NCBI GenBank assembly: GCA_016936755.1
Contig: JAFGXF010000037.1
Span: 1 to 58,943, forward strand
DNA: 58,943 bases
Origin: Anaerolineaceae bacterium
Lineage (GTDB): Bacteria; Chloroflexota; Anaerolineae; Anaerolineales; Anaerolineaceae
Direction: 5' to 3'
The notes beneath the pieces were generated by a model, which did not search any database, was not told the DNA's origin, and saw nothing but the letters and a program-made list of their open reading frames with translations. Below are positions 42,319 through 52,424 of this stretch, piece by piece. How positions within the stretch are numbered: the first letter of the stretch is position 1; every line of letters starts with the position of its first letter. Made by a program: the position numbers and the translations under genes.

Positions 42319-43449
42319 ATGAAAATCACATGTGTTTCCACATCGGTGATCCCCGCCCCAACAGCGCATAGCATGCAGTTAATGAAGGTGTGCCAGGCCT
42401 TGGCACAGCTCGGCCACAAGGTCAAGCTGGTAGTACCAGGGGTGTCAGGGGCAGGCTGGGAAACACTCTCAGCCCATTACGGACTATCTGAGCATTTTGA
42501 TATTCATTATATAAAATCACATAAAGCATACCGCCGTTATGATTTTGCTCTCAGGGCCATCTTTTTAGCTCGACATGATCAATGTGATCTGATATACACC
42601 TGGCTTTTACCTGCTGCAGTAATGGCGCTTTGGGCAGGTATCCCTATCGTCTATGAAATGCATGATCGGATTACAGGGAAAGCAGCACCTTGGTTCTTTA
42701 GACGGTTGATCGGCTCAAGAAAAGGAAAACGTTTGGCAGTGATCACACAGGCTTTGGCAGAAATAATCAAACAGACTTATCACCATACAGCGGGCACGCT
42801 TGATATGGTGATTGCGCCGAATGGGGTCGAGTTGGAAAGATATGAAAAATTACCATCACCCCAAAGAGCTCGAAAACAGCTTGGCCTGCCTGAAAAGATG
42901 ACAGTTGTTTATACGGGCAGTTTTTATGCCGGGCGTGGAATAGAATTGCTTTATACCCTTGCTGGATTGAACCCGGGAATCCAATTTATCTGGGCCGGAG
43001 GCACCCCCGAATCGATCAAGATTTGGCAGGATCGTATTATTACCGAGGGTCTGAATAACATTTACATTCAAGGCTATATTAATAATCAAATGCTGCCACT
43101 CTACCAGTCAGCAGCTGACATATTGGTTATGCCGTTTGGGCAGTCAATTTCCGGTTCCAGCGGGGGTAATTCCGTGGATATCTGCAGTCCCATGAAGATG
43201 TTTGATTACCTGGCTTCAGGACGGGCCATTATGGCGAGTGATTTACCAGTATTGCATGAGGTGTTGAATGAACGGAACGCTGTTTTGTTGCCACCTGAGG
43301 AGATCAATGCATGGCAGCATGCATTACTCCATCTTGCATTGGATTCTCATCTGCGTATGAACCTTGGCCACCAGGCTCGGATCGATGCTGCAAAGTATAC
43401 CTGGGTGAAGCGAGAGAAGACCATTTTGAAGGGGATTTCAATTACATGA
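42319..43449 (+). CDS. Glycosyltransferase, family 4 type
   Basis: 376 residues from ATG 42319 (TTG 42307 is an alternative). Opening MKITCVSTSVIPAPTAHSMQ as in GT4 donors, then VYTGSFYAGRGIELL, the two-Rossmann GT-B hinge, and ADILVMPFGQSISG...SPMKMFDYLASGRAI, with the E-x7-E-like LHEVLNERNAVLL after it. Nucleotide-sugar transfer in the cytoplasm, acceptor unknown. Overlaps the next gene by 4 bases (ATGA). Confidence 0.9.
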   Translation: MKITCVSTSVIPAPTAHSMQLMKVCQALAQLGHKVKLVVPGVSGAGWETLSAHYGLSEHFDIHYIKSHKAYRRYDFALRAIFLARHDQCDLIYTWLLPAAVMALWAGIPIVYEMHDRITGKAAPWFFRRLIGSRKGKRLAVITQALAEIIKQTYHHTAGTLDMVIAPNGVELERYEKLPSPQRARKQLGLPEKMTVVYTGSFYAGRGIELLYTLAGLNPGIQFIWAGGTPESIKIWQDRIITEGLNNIYIQGYINNQMLPLYQSAADILVMPFGQSISGSSGGNSVDICSPMKMFDYLASGRAIMASDLPVLHEVLNERNAVLLPPEEINAWQHALLHLALDSHLRMNLGHQARIDAAKYTWVKREKTILKGISIT

Positions 43450-44822
43450 CCAGTAATGACAAGACAGAATTGACTGTTGGCACAACCAATAATCTCTGGA
43501 AGTGGCTTGCTGGTATCCTGCTACTCTGTGTTATCGAACGCCTGACGCTTTTCTTTAACTATCCACCAGTAAGTTTAAATGACACAGGCTCCTATCAGCG
43601 TCTGGCTGAGACCATCCTGAATGGTTGGTTGAACTATGATGGAACCCGAACACCAGGTTACCCTGTCTTTTTGGCCATTGTCGGACCCGATCAATCAGTA
43701 GTTGCCGTTCAAATGGTAATGGGTGTTTTGATTACACTGATGGTCTTTGGTATTGGTTACCAAATAAGTCGCCATGTTGTATTTGCTGGACTGGGGGCAT
43801 TGGGGCATACGCTCAACTTAAACCAGTTGTTTTTTGAAACCAATTTAATCACTGAGACATTGGCCACCTTCTGGGTTGTAATGGCTCTCCTGGGAGCCAC
43901 CTGGTGGATCGTCAAGTCGGATAAACGAACACTTTGGCTGGGATTGGCAATCGGGCTGTCTGCATCGTTGGCCGCGTTGACCCGTCCGTTATTTGTTTAT
44001 TTGCCTTTTTGGCTGGCCATCTTTTTAGCATTATTCAGCAATGGCATGAAGATGAAGTTTGATTGGCGCCCCCTGGCATCCACGTTTATCATATCAGCAG
44101 TAATAGTTGCCAGTTGGATTACTTATATCCATGAAAACTTCTATATATGGAGTATGTCTTCACTAAACGGGTTCAACATGGTGCAGCACACCGGGTATTA
44201 TTTTGAATACATACCTGACAAGTTTGCATCCCTGCGAGATACTTATATCGAATTCCGGGACCAGCGTATCGCACAATATGGAACACAAGGCAATGCCATC
44301 TGGGAAGCTATCCCCGAGATGCAACGACAAAGTGGATACAGTTTCTTTGAAATGTCTGCTCTGCTCTCTCATCTGTCAATGCGTTTGATTCGTGAGCATC
44401 CTGATCTGTATTTAAAATATGTATTCAAGGGTTGGTGGATGTTCTGGCTGGCTCCGGTATATTATGTTAAGACCAATGTGCCTTCTTACACTCTGGGTGA
44501 GGTGTTTCGTTATTTGGTTTATTGCCAGCGGGTTTTACTGGTCGGGGCTAATGTATTATTTCTGGTATCCTCAACTCTCGCTTTATTGCTAAAAAAGATG
44601 AGGTATATATGGAAGGTGACAGCTGAATGGGGTCTGATTGCCACAACCATCTGGATATGTTCTGTGTTTCAAGCACTCCTTGACCATGGAGATAACCCGC
44701 GATTCCTGGTTCCTTTGCAATCCATGGTCGTCCTTTGGTCATTGTGGATTATGTACCAAACGCTATCCAACCGTCATGTAAAAGGAAAAAGCAAAGTAAA
44801 ATCAAAGCCCCATGATGCATAA
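43446..44822 (+). CDS. GT39/PMT-like polytopic glycosyltransferase
   Basis: 458 residues from ATG 43446, fused to the preceding stop as ATGA. About ten membrane spans. Near the N-terminus a loop reads LNDTGSYQRLAETILNG and GTRTPGYPVFLAI, the acidic/PG loop of GT-C (PMT_2, ArnT-like) enzymes that use lipid-phosphate sugars on the outer side of the membrane. Acceptor and donor unknown. Confidence 0.8.
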   Translation: MTSNDKTELTVGTTNNLWKWLAGILLLCVIERLTLFFNYPPVSLNDTGSYQRLAETILNGWLNYDGTRTPGYPVFLAIVGPDQSVVAVQMVMGVLITLMVFGIGYQISRHVVFAGLGALGHTLNLNQLFFETNLITETLATFWVVMALLGATWWIVKSDKRTLWLGLAIGLSASLAALTRPLFVYLPFWLAIFLALFSNGMKMKFDWRPLASTFIISAVIVASWITYIHENFYIWSMSSLNGFNMVQHTGYYFEYIPDKFASLRDTYIEFRDQRIAQYGTQGNAIWEAIPEMQRQSGYSFFEMSALLSHLSMRLIREHPDLYLKYVFKGWWMFWLAPVYYVKTNVPSYTLGEVFRYLVYCQRVLLVGANVLFLVSSTLALLLKKMRYIWKVTAEWGLIATTIWICSVFQALLDHGDNPRFLVPLQSMVVLWSLWIMYQTLSNRHVKGKSKVKSKPHDA

Positions 44823-46362
44823 GTTAATGAATCAACCTAACTCCCGACCTCTGATTATTTGTGTCATTCTTCTCGCACTTGTATTGATTGCAGGAGCCTT
44901 GATCTCTTTAATTTTAAAAGAGGGGAATCCCGGGATTTCCTGGTTGGTTACATCTGTTCTCTTAACTTTCTGTACTTTTATTCTTTATCTGGCATGGTCA
45001 TTAGCTGGGAGGGGGCAAACCCTGGCGTGGTTGTTGGCTATGGCTTTCCTTCTACGCCTCTTTGTAGGGGTGGTTACGGAGGTCGGACTGCCGCGTTGGG
45101 GTTATGACGAGACAGTCCAGAACTCCGGCTACCTGTTTTATGATGCATACAAGCGGGATAATGATGCCTGGGCGCTTGCCAAGTCCAGCGAACCAATCTG
45201 GAAGGCATTTGAGAATGAATTCATTGGTGATCAATATGGCGGACTTTTATCCATCAGCGCATTGGTTTACCGTGGGTTCAGCTCCGATCATCATCGTCCA
45301 TATCTGGTCATGTTGTTGACCGCATTGGCTGGCTCTGTGGCTGTTGCTTTCGTCTGGGCTGGTTCTGGAAAACGTTGGGGACGCAGGATTGCAATGGGGG
45401 CGGCCTTACTCGTTGCTGTTTTCCCCGATGCAGTTCTCTTCGGAGGAGCCCAGATGCGTGAGCCATATCTCGTCCTCATGACTGCAATGGCATTCTGGGG
45501 TGTGGTCTTTTGGGATACACACCGGTCTGGTGCCATCCTCACCATTTTATTATCAGTAATTGGATTATTCCTGATCTCATCACGTGTCGCTGTGCCAGCA
45601 CTAGCGGTTATTGCTGGTATATTTATATTCGATAAATTTTCACTTAAAGGTGATCGAAAACGGGAGTCAATTACCTGGATCAGCATCCTATTCGCTGCAT
45701 TGATAATGGGTGCTCTGTCTTGGAATTGGTTAAGTAGCAGCAGTTCCTGGGATATTTTTGAAACCATCCGGACATCCGGTCGTGTGCAATATGCTTTTGA
45801 AACCATTCCAGAAAAGTTCCAAGTGCCATTTGTAATTGGATACGGGCTTACTCAACCTGTCTTGCCTGCTGCGATTGTGGATCCGGCCTTGCCGATATGG
45901 CGCATTATTGCGATCTTCCGTGGAATTGGCTGGTATGCTGTTGCACCATTGTTAATATATGCCATTTTCATTTGTTGGAAGGCTGAATCCGCGAACGATC
46001 GTCGTATCATGGTCTGGTTGTCAATATGTATGATTATCTGGTTGCTGATATCCTCTACACGGGCAGGCGGTGACCAGTGGGATAATCCACGTTATCGCTC
46101 AATATTTCTGGTTTATATTGCCCTGCTCTGTAGCTGGGCATGGGATTATGCGCGCAGGCATAAAGATGCCTGGCTTGGCAGGTTTTTTCTGATTGAAGGG
46201 ATTTTCCTGGGCTTCTTCCTGGAATGGTATATAAGCCGGTATTATCAGGTTGTCGGGCGCCTGCCTTTTGAAATAATGTTGATCTGGGTGGCCGGGCTTA
46301 GCCTGGCAGTTGTTGTCGGTAGTCTGATTTGGGATAGAGTTCAACATAAATTATCAGATTAA
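44812..46362 (+). CDS. Polytopic membrane protein, GT-C-like
   Basis: 516 residues, about 11-12 membrane segments. After the second helix a large outer loop contains GYDETVQNSGYLFYDAYKRD and EFIGDQYGGLLSISALVYRG, with acidic residues as in GT-C glycosyltransferases; SGGAQMREPYLVLM-like text follows. Its first ~10 codons overlap the previous gene. Either a transferase or a polymerase-like protein; not assigned to a named family. Confidence 0.65.
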   Translation: MMHKLMNQPNSRPLIICVILLALVLIAGALISLILKEGNPGISWLVTSVLLTFCTFILYLAWSLAGRGQTLAWLLAMAFLLRLFVGVVTEVGLPRWGYDETVQNSGYLFYDAYKRDNDAWALAKSSEPIWKAFENEFIGDQYGGLLSISALVYRGFSSDHHRPYLVMLLTALAGSVAVAFVWAGSGKRWGRRIAMGAALLVAVFPDAVLFGGAQMREPYLVLMTAMAFWGVVFWDTHRSGAILTILLSVIGLFLISSRVAVPALAVIAGIFIFDKFSLKGDRKRESITWISILFAALIMGALSWNWLSSSSSWDIFETIRTSGRVQYAFETIPEKFQVPFVIGYGLTQPVLPAAIVDPALPIWRIIAIFRGIGWYAVAPLLIYAIFICWKAESANDRRIMVWLSICMIIWLLISSTRAGGDQWDNPRYRSIFLVYIALLCSWAWDYARRHKDAWLGRFFLIEGIFLGFFLEWYISRYYQVVGRLPFEIMLIWVAGLSLAVVVGSLIWDRVQHKLSD

Positions 46363-46405
46363 CAATCTGGGTAGAATATGATCATATTATCCGAGGGAGA
46401 ATAAG

Positions 46406-47386
46406 ATGAAATTATCTGTTGTTATTCCGGTATTTAATGAGGCTGAAAGCATTCATCTATTACATCAAACCATCCATAAGGCATTGAAGGCGGTCAAGTA
46501 TTCCTGGGAAATGATTCTTATTGATGATGGATCACAGGATGAAAGCCCGCAGGTTTTGGAAGATCTTGCCCTCAAAGATCCAAAATTTGTCAAGGTTATC
46601 CTCCTGCGCCGAAATTTCGGTCAAACAACTGCCCTTGCTGCAGGAATAGACCATGCCAGTGGAGATATTATTGTATTGATTGATGCAGACCTGCAAAACG
46701 ATCCTGAAGATATTCCGGCAATGGTGACGAAAATTGATGAGGGATATGATGTCGTCAGTGGTTGGCGATTTGATCGTAAAGATACTTTTTTATTCAGAAT
46801 TCTACCCTCCCGTATCGCAAATGGGTTGATTTCCTGGGTCACTGGTGTTCACCTGCACGATTATGGCTGTACATTAAAAGCTTACCGGCGTGATATCCTG
46901 TCTGGATTCCGGTTGTATGGAGAGATGCATCGTTTCATTCCGGCTTATGCCGGGAGTGTTGGAGCCAAAATCATCGAGGTCCAAGTAAATCATCATCCGC
47001 GGAAATACGGTAAAGCCAAATATGGCCTGGAACGTATAACCAAGGTGATATTGGACTTAATGACTGTGAAATTTCTCAGTTCTTATGCCTCAAAACCCAA
47101 CTACCTTTTCGGAGGTATCGGATTGGTATTAATGGCAATTAGTGCCATCATTGTACTTTTCCTCGTGATTAACCGTCTGATTGCCGGTGAACATATAGTG
47201 CGTTCGCCACTTTTGCAGATGAGTGTCATGTTGTTCATTCTGGGTGGACAATCCATCCTGCTCGGCTTGATCGCTGAATTATTGGTCCGCACTTATCATG
47301 AGTCACAGAAAAAGGCGACTTACACAATTCGTAAAGTAATCAATCTCAAAGAACTGGCGAATGATTCTCAAGTAAGTACCAAGTGA
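46406..47386 (+). CDS. Polyprenyl-phosphate glycosyltransferase (GT2, DPM1/GtrB type)
   Basis: 326 residues. GT-A start LSVVIPVFNEAESIHLL, LIDDGSQDESPQVLE, IVLIDADLQNDPEDI (the DXD-type site), and QHGKAKYG-like RKYGKAKYGLERITK, the C-terminal hinge of DPM1/GtrB. Two membrane helices follow (about 230-255 and 272-293). It probably makes a lipid-phosphate sugar for the outer-face GT-C proteins beside it. GAGGGAG precedes ATG. Confidence 0.93.
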   Translation: MKLSVVIPVFNEAESIHLLHQTIHKALKAVKYSWEMILIDDGSQDESPQVLEDLALKDPKFVKVILLRRNFGQTTALAAGIDHASGDIIVLIDADLQNDPEDIPAMVTKIDEGYDVVSGWRFDRKDTFLFRILPSRIANGLISWVTGVHLHDYGCTLKAYRRDILSGFRLYGEMHRFIPAYAGSVGAKIIEVQVNHHPRKYGKAKYGLERITKVILDLMTVKFLSSYASKPNYLFGGIGLVLMAISAIIVLFLVINRLIAGEHIVRSPLLQMSVMLFILGGQSILLGLIAELLVRTYHESQKKATYTIRKVINLKELANDSQVSTK

Positions 47387-48345
47387 CACAAAACGAAGTA
47401 ATTAAACGAAAGCCATTCAGATCATCCCTGCTTCGTTGGCTTGGGACTCTGATTGCGCTGGCATTATTGATTTTTCTACTCAGTCGTCAGGGGTGGACAG
47501 ATATCTGCCAAGCAATTCAACGTATTCCCACAATTCATTTTTTAATTGTGGTCGGCTTGATATTCCTGTCGAGATTTGCGGTTGTGGGGCGCTGGTATGT
47601 TCTTATTCGATCTGCAGAACAATGTTTGACTTTGGGTGAAACCATCCGACTTGTTTTCGCTGGATTGTTTGCATCGAATTTTTTACCCACCACGATCGGT
47701 GGGGATGTCATTCGATTGGCAGGTGCCGTAAGGCGAAAAAAGGATCCGGCTGTTATTACTGCTTCACTGCTGGCTGATAGATTGGTGGGAATGATTGGTA
47801 TGGCGTCCTTGTTGCCAATCGGGTTGCCTTATCTCCTGGCGGGTCGCGCAACTCTTGTTTCGGATGGCATGCTATTTTCTTTCGCGGTTGCCAGCAGATA
47901 CACAGGTATTCAAAAATGGTTTATCAAAGGCCGTGACTTTTTTCGTTCCACGATAAAAGTATTAATGATATGGATTCACAAACCCGCCTCTATTCTATTG
48001 GCTTTATTATGGACATATGGTCACCAGGCAGCTGTTTTTACAATTGTCTGGTTGTTATTTCAAGGCATGGGCGAGAATATCACCTGGTGGATGGTGGCGG
48101 GATTATGGATTTTTAATTATTTCATTACAACACTTCCAATCTCCATAAACGGTTTGGGTGTTCAGGAATTATCAATTGCTTACATCTATACTCAATTTGG
48201 GGGCGTATCAACAGACAGCGGCCTGGTAATGGCTGTAATTATCAGGGTTTTATATATGTTTGCCAGCCTTCCCGGTGTGATTGCCTTGCCAGAGATCTTC
48301 GAATCCAGACTTGTGAAGGCAAGCCAAGAGGCAAATGAGCTCTAA
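47383..48345 (+). CDS. LPG-synthase-TM (UPF0104) membrane protein
   Basis: 320 residues, eight or so membrane helices. Family motif FAGLFASNFLPTTIGGDVIRLAG near 85-108, then ADRLVGMIG and ISINGLGVQELSIAYIYTQFGG near the C-terminus. This domain (lysylphosphatidylglycerol-synthase membrane part, AglD-like) occurs next to GT2/DPM1 proteins and is thought to act as flippase or partner; the exact role is open. GTG start overlaps the previous stop by 4 bases. Confidence 0.85.
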   Translation: MTQNEVIKRKPFRSSLLRWLGTLIALALLIFLLSRQGWTDICQAIQRIPTIHFLIVVGLIFLSRFAVVGRWYVLIRSAEQCLTLGETIRLVFAGLFASNFLPTTIGGDVIRLAGAVRRKKDPAVITASLLADRLVGMIGMASLLPIGLPYLLAGRATLVSDGMLFSFAVASRYTGIQKWFIKGRDFFRSTIKVLMIWIHKPASILLALLWTYGHQAAVFTIVWLLFQGMGENITWWMVAGLWIFNYFITTLPISINGLGVQELSIAYIYTQFGGVSTDSGLVMAVIIRVLYMFASLPGVIALPEIFESRLVKASQEANEL

Positions 48346-48384
48346 AATCTCTTAAAAACACATAAAGATAGTAGAATATCGACC

Positions 48385-50364
48385 ATGAAATCTGATATTG
48401 CAAACCGTTCTACATATTTCAAACGGTTACTCTATCTTGTGCTGGTGTTTGCGATTTATACAATGATTGACCGTTTCCCCTATTATCATGGGATGGGTTC
48501 TTTGTGGGGACACTTCTCGGGCTCACGTTTGCTTCTCATAAGCCCCGTCATTCTCGTCGGTCTCATAGCAATTGCATTATTATTTATGGATTTTCGGTCA
48601 AAATGGATTACAAAAAGTGTCTGTATTCAAAAAGGAAGCGGAATTCTATTAAGGAGATGGCGAATTGTCGGATGGATGTTGTTCTTTTTAATAGGTCTGG
48701 TCTACCCTGCTGGTGCCCTCAGTGCTTTATGGTACGCTGACAGTGTATTTCCGAATTATTTCATTTTGGGTTTGTTGATATTAATTGGATCGCTGTGCTT
48801 TTATGGCGTAGTAAAAAACGTCAGTATGCCTATCGCAATAGCATTTACGGCCATTCTTTATTCAGTAATAGCCAGGGTGGCCATCTATCTGCCTGAGATC
48901 AGTACGCAAATGACATCCATGGGTTGGTCAGAGGCCAGCCGATATTATTATGCCTCACTTTTCTTCTCACACTCAGTCTATGGTGCTTCTGCGCCACTAC
49001 CGGTTTTACATCCATCACGATATTTATTACAATCCATCCCTTTTATCATACCGAATATGCCTATTTGGGTTCATCGTGCATGGCAGGTTCTGCTATGGAT
49101 TGTACTTCCGGTATTGGGCAGCGCTTTAATCGCCAGGAGAGTAAAAATTAAATCAAACATACTGATGGTGATCATGACTGGGTGGGGATACCTCTTCCTC
49201 CTGCAGGGTCCTGTATATTACCATTTGATGATTTGTGTGATTGTTGTCGCAGCTGGTTTTTCCGCCCAAAAACCGTTCAGATCACTGATCGTTGTCTTTG
49301 TAGCTTCTATTTGGGCTGGTATTAGTAGACTCAACTGGTTCCCGGTGCCGGGATTATTGGCTGTTTTATTCTATGTGCTTGAGATTCCCAGGGCAGACAA
49401 GCACTTCTGGCGGTATTGGTTATGGCCAGCCATCTGGGCGTTTTTCGGTCTGGTTGTAGCTTTCCTGAGCGAAAGAGCATATATCATGCTATCAGGTAAC
49501 CCGGCTGATCATTATGGAACAAGTATGACCTCATCCCTGCTATGGTATCGGCTTTTCCCCAATGTTACATATACCAATGGCGTATTAATTTCAATACTCA
49601 TTGTCTCATTACCAGCAATACTACTCATACTCACAAAGTTGGTTCGGAGTCGAGGCATCATTCATATTGAAAGAATCATGGCGATCAGTGTTTTGCTACT
49701 GGTTTTTTTCGTGGGTGGACTTATCGTCAGTGTCAAGATTGGCGGTGGTAGCAATCTTCATAATTTGGACGCCTTCCTCATTTTTCTATTTATTACAATG
49801 GTCTATTTACTTCATGACCGGGTGAAGATTGAGACAGCAAGCACAAATAAGTGGAGGTCTGCTTCCTGGATTTTAGTGGTTATCCTACTTGCCTTGCCGA
49901 TGATGCTCGCCAGCCAGACAACCTCTCAATTCACCAGATTCGATAACGGACCAGTGAAAAAAGACCTGGCCACTCTTCAGGGTGTTGTTGACGCCACCCC
50001 ACAATCAGAAGGCGAGATCCTTTTCATCTCACAGAGACATTTTGTTACATTCCATTATATAGATCGCGTGGAGCTTGTGTCAGACTACGAGAAGGTGTTT
50101 TTGATGGAGATGGCGATGGCAGGTCATGAACCTTTTCTGCAGCAGTTTGAGCAGGACCTGAAATCACACCGGTTTTCCCTTATTATTGCTGAGTCACTGT
50201 CCATGATTATTCAGGATGAGGAGGATGTTTTTTTTGAAGAGAATAATGCCTGGACCATTCATATAACCTCGCTAATTCGCAAGTATTATCAGGAGGCAGC
50301 CGATCTCCCAGATGCATTAATTGTTGTGTTGGAACCCATCCCTTCATCAGAGAGTAGGAAATAA
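48385..50364 (+). CDS. Large polytopic membrane protein of unknown family
   Basis: 659 residues, roughly 13-14 predicted membrane spans with a C-terminal soluble segment (~100 residues) of mixed sequence (ILFISQRHFVTFHYIDRVEL). No catalytic motif recognised. It has the outline of O-antigen polymerase or GT-C proteins, and its position inside the glycan cluster suggests assembly or transfer of sugars. Overlaps the next gene by one base (AATG/TAA). Confidence 0.6.
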   Translation: MKSDIANRSTYFKRLLYLVLVFAIYTMIDRFPYYHGMGSLWGHFSGSRLLLISPVILVGLIAIALLFMDFRSKWITKSVCIQKGSGILLRRWRIVGWMLFFLIGLVYPAGALSALWYADSVFPNYFILGLLILIGSLCFYGVVKNVSMPIAIAFTAILYSVIARVAIYLPEISTQMTSMGWSEASRYYYASLFFSHSVYGASAPLPVLHPSRYLLQSIPFIIPNMPIWVHRAWQVLLWIVLPVLGSALIARRVKIKSNILMVIMTGWGYLFLLQGPVYYHLMICVIVVAAGFSAQKPFRSLIVVFVASIWAGISRLNWFPVPGLLAVLFYVLEIPRADKHFWRYWLWPAIWAFFGLVVAFLSERAYIMLSGNPADHYGTSMTSSLLWYRLFPNVTYTNGVLISILIVSLPAILLILTKLVRSRGIIHIERIMAISVLLLVFFVGGLIVSVKIGGGSNLHNLDAFLIFLFITMVYLLHDRVKIETASTNKWRSASWILVVILLALPMMLASQTTSQFTRFDNGPVKKDLATLQGVVDATPQSEGEILFISQRHFVTFHYIDRVELVSDYEKVFLMEMAMAGHEPFLQQFEQDLKSHRFSLIIAESLSMIIQDEEDVFFEENNAWTIHITSLIRKYYQEAADLPDALIVVLEPIPSSESRK

Positions 50365-52379
50365 TGTATTGGTTGATTTCTTTTGATCCTTTGGCCATCT
50401 TGCTGTTTTTCCTGCAGAGTCTGATCTGGATGCTTGGGGGTTGGTTGATCGTTACCCATGCCTTCAAATCTCGAAGTTCAGAACGATTAATTACAGGAGT
50501 CGCCACCGGTTTTCTTCTTTTCATAGGCTTTTCAAATCTGTTTTCACACTGGGTATCAATTACCATTGCCTTCTGGCTTTCAAGCTTGTTTATTTTAGCA
50601 ATGGGAATTGTCTTTATCTGGAAATCAGGACAGCGACCATGGCTTGATCGGAAGGATTTAAAAAGTTGGCCGCACTGTCTTGCACTGGGACTCCTGACCT
50701 GGTTCTTCTTCTCCATCCAATTGGGGTTGGGTTTATTTGATGACTTTGAACAATTGCCAATGATCTCAATAATGGGTGCGGGAGATATCCCCCCGCATTT
50801 CTATCTGGACCCGGATTTTTACTTCGCTTACCACTATGGTTTGCAGGTATGGGCGGCAAGTTTGATCAATCAAGTCAAACTATTGCCGTGGAGTGCCTGG
50901 GATTTGACCAAGGCGGTGGCCATTGCCTTCACTCTGGTGCTGGGGTGGGTGTATGTAAAAAGACTAACACGCAACAGCCTGGCAGCCTGGCTTGGGACGG
51001 TTTTATTAACCTTCGCGAGTGGCACCCGCTGGCTCTTCCTATTTTTACCCTATTCAACACTGATACAAATTCAGGAGCATCTTAAACTGGTGAATAGTGC
51101 CACGGATATTGGCAATGAATTTGCCAGCGTTATTGTCAGCCCGATGGCCATGGCTGGGCAAGGATTGGTTCCGTTCCCTTTTGCTTATCACAATGGCATC
51201 TTTACTCCTGTCATATCTGTTTTGGGGCACTCTGGTGCAATCCCCTATGTAATAGCCCTGGTTCTATTATTGTTAGTGCCAGGGAGCCACATTAATTTTC
51301 CAGCCATGTTGGTGTTATCGATGATATTTGGTGTAATGGCACTTGGCGCGGAAAACATGTTCACATTTATTTGGATCGCTTTGTTCATCATTCTTCTGGT
51401 TGTTATCATTCGAAACAGGAAGTCCGTGTCTTATATACCACCTCACCGATTATTGTATTGGGCAGGTGTGTTGGTAATCAGTGCTGTTTTAAGTGCTTTC
51501 CAGGGTGGATTTATCACTGAAACTGTGCGTGGGATCCTGGCGGGGCTGATTGGAGGTGCAGCTACCCAATCAAGCAATGTATATGAATTCTCACTGCGTT
51601 GGCCGCCTGGCCTGTATACTGCACATCTGGGTGTTTTATCGCTATTCAAACCACTGGAGATTCTCACCCTGGTTATTGAATTGGGTCCAGTACTGCTATT
51701 AGGTCCCATGGCTATCTACTATTCTATCCGAAGTATCAAGCGTGGGGCATGGTTGCCTGCCAGCCTGGGTATCGGCGGTGCTTTATTAATACTTTTCCCA
51801 TTTTTCGTGGCGTATGGAGTGGACCGCTCAACAACTCGCCTCCCCGCAACTGGACTGTGGTTATGGTTGGCAATCTTAACCCCACTGCTCTGGCAGATGA
51901 TGAAAACACGGGGGCGGATTTTCCGTGATATGTTAATTGTTTTTTATTTTGTGACTGTTTTTGGTGCAGTAAATATTTTCAGCGTTCAAATGACTACAAT
52001 GCCCAATCCACAAAACTCATATTTCATTAATCCTGCCGATGCTCGCTTTGCAAGGAGCTATTATAATAAATTCCCCTCTGATATCCAAATTTTGGATAGG
52101 ATCCCGTACCGAGCTGTAACAATATTTGGCAGGGCGGTTAAGGCTTATGAATCCGTCTATGATCCTTTACCCGGCTGGCCTGCGTTGATTGAAAATCCTG
52201 ATCCAGAAATGGTATATGCCGCCGGGTTCCAGTATATATATATGGATGAGATATGGTGGGCTACAGTCCCGCAAGAAACACGGGATGAATTGGAATATGG
52301 TTGTGCAACATACGTGGGTACACCAGAATATTATCAATCCACCTCGCGCTGGTTGATCGATTTATCCAATTGCCATTAA
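50364..52379 (+). CDS. Large polytopic membrane protein, GT-C-like
   Basis: 671 residues, about 12-14 membrane spans. The first outer loop contains DDFEQLPMISIMGAGDIPPH and DPDFYFAYHYGLQVW, acidic and aromatic-rich as in GT-C glycosyltransferases; a C-terminal soluble domain (~110 residues, with PYRAVTIFGRAVKAYES) follows. Likely outer-face sugar transfer, but the family is not recognised. Ends the first glycan-operon part before a promoter. Confidence 0.6.
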   Translation: MYWLISFDPLAILLFFLQSLIWMLGGWLIVTHAFKSRSSERLITGVATGFLLFIGFSNLFSHWVSITIAFWLSSLFILAMGIVFIWKSGQRPWLDRKDLKSWPHCLALGLLTWFFFSIQLGLGLFDDFEQLPMISIMGAGDIPPHFYLDPDFYFAYHYGLQVWAASLINQVKLLPWSAWDLTKAVAIAFTLVLGWVYVKRLTRNSLAAWLGTVLLTFASGTRWLFLFLPYSTLIQIQEHLKLVNSATDIGNEFASVIVSPMAMAGQGLVPFPFAYHNGIFTPVISVLGHSGAIPYVIALVLLLLVPGSHINFPAMLVLSMIFGVMALGAENMFTFIWIALFIILLVVIIRNRKSVSYIPPHRLLYWAGVLVISAVLSAFQGGFITETVRGILAGLIGGAATQSSNVYEFSLRWPPGLYTAHLGVLSLFKPLEILTLVIELGPVLLLGPMAIYYSIRSIKRGAWLPASLGIGGALLILFPFFVAYGVDRSTTRLPATGLWLWLAILTPLLWQMMKTRGRIFRDMLIVFYFVTVFGAVNIFSVQMTTMPNPQNSYFINPADARFARSYYNKFPSDIQILDRIPYRAVTIFGRAVKAYESVYDPLPGWPALIENPDPEMVYAAGFQYIYMDEIWWATVPQETRDELEYGCATYVGTPEYYQSTSRWLIDLSNCH

Positions 52380-52389
52380 ATCCTTATAC

Positions 52390-52417
52390 TTGACGTCTAC
52401 TTGATCCGGCTTATAAT
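52390..52417 (+). promoter_or_regulatory. Promoter of the winged-helix regulator
   Basis: TTGACG (52390-52395), 16-base spacer, TATAAT (52412-52417). Expected transcription start 52424, one base before TTG 52425. This promoter divides the glycan cluster into two transcription units. Confidence 0.75.
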
Positions 52418-52424
52418 TCAACAG

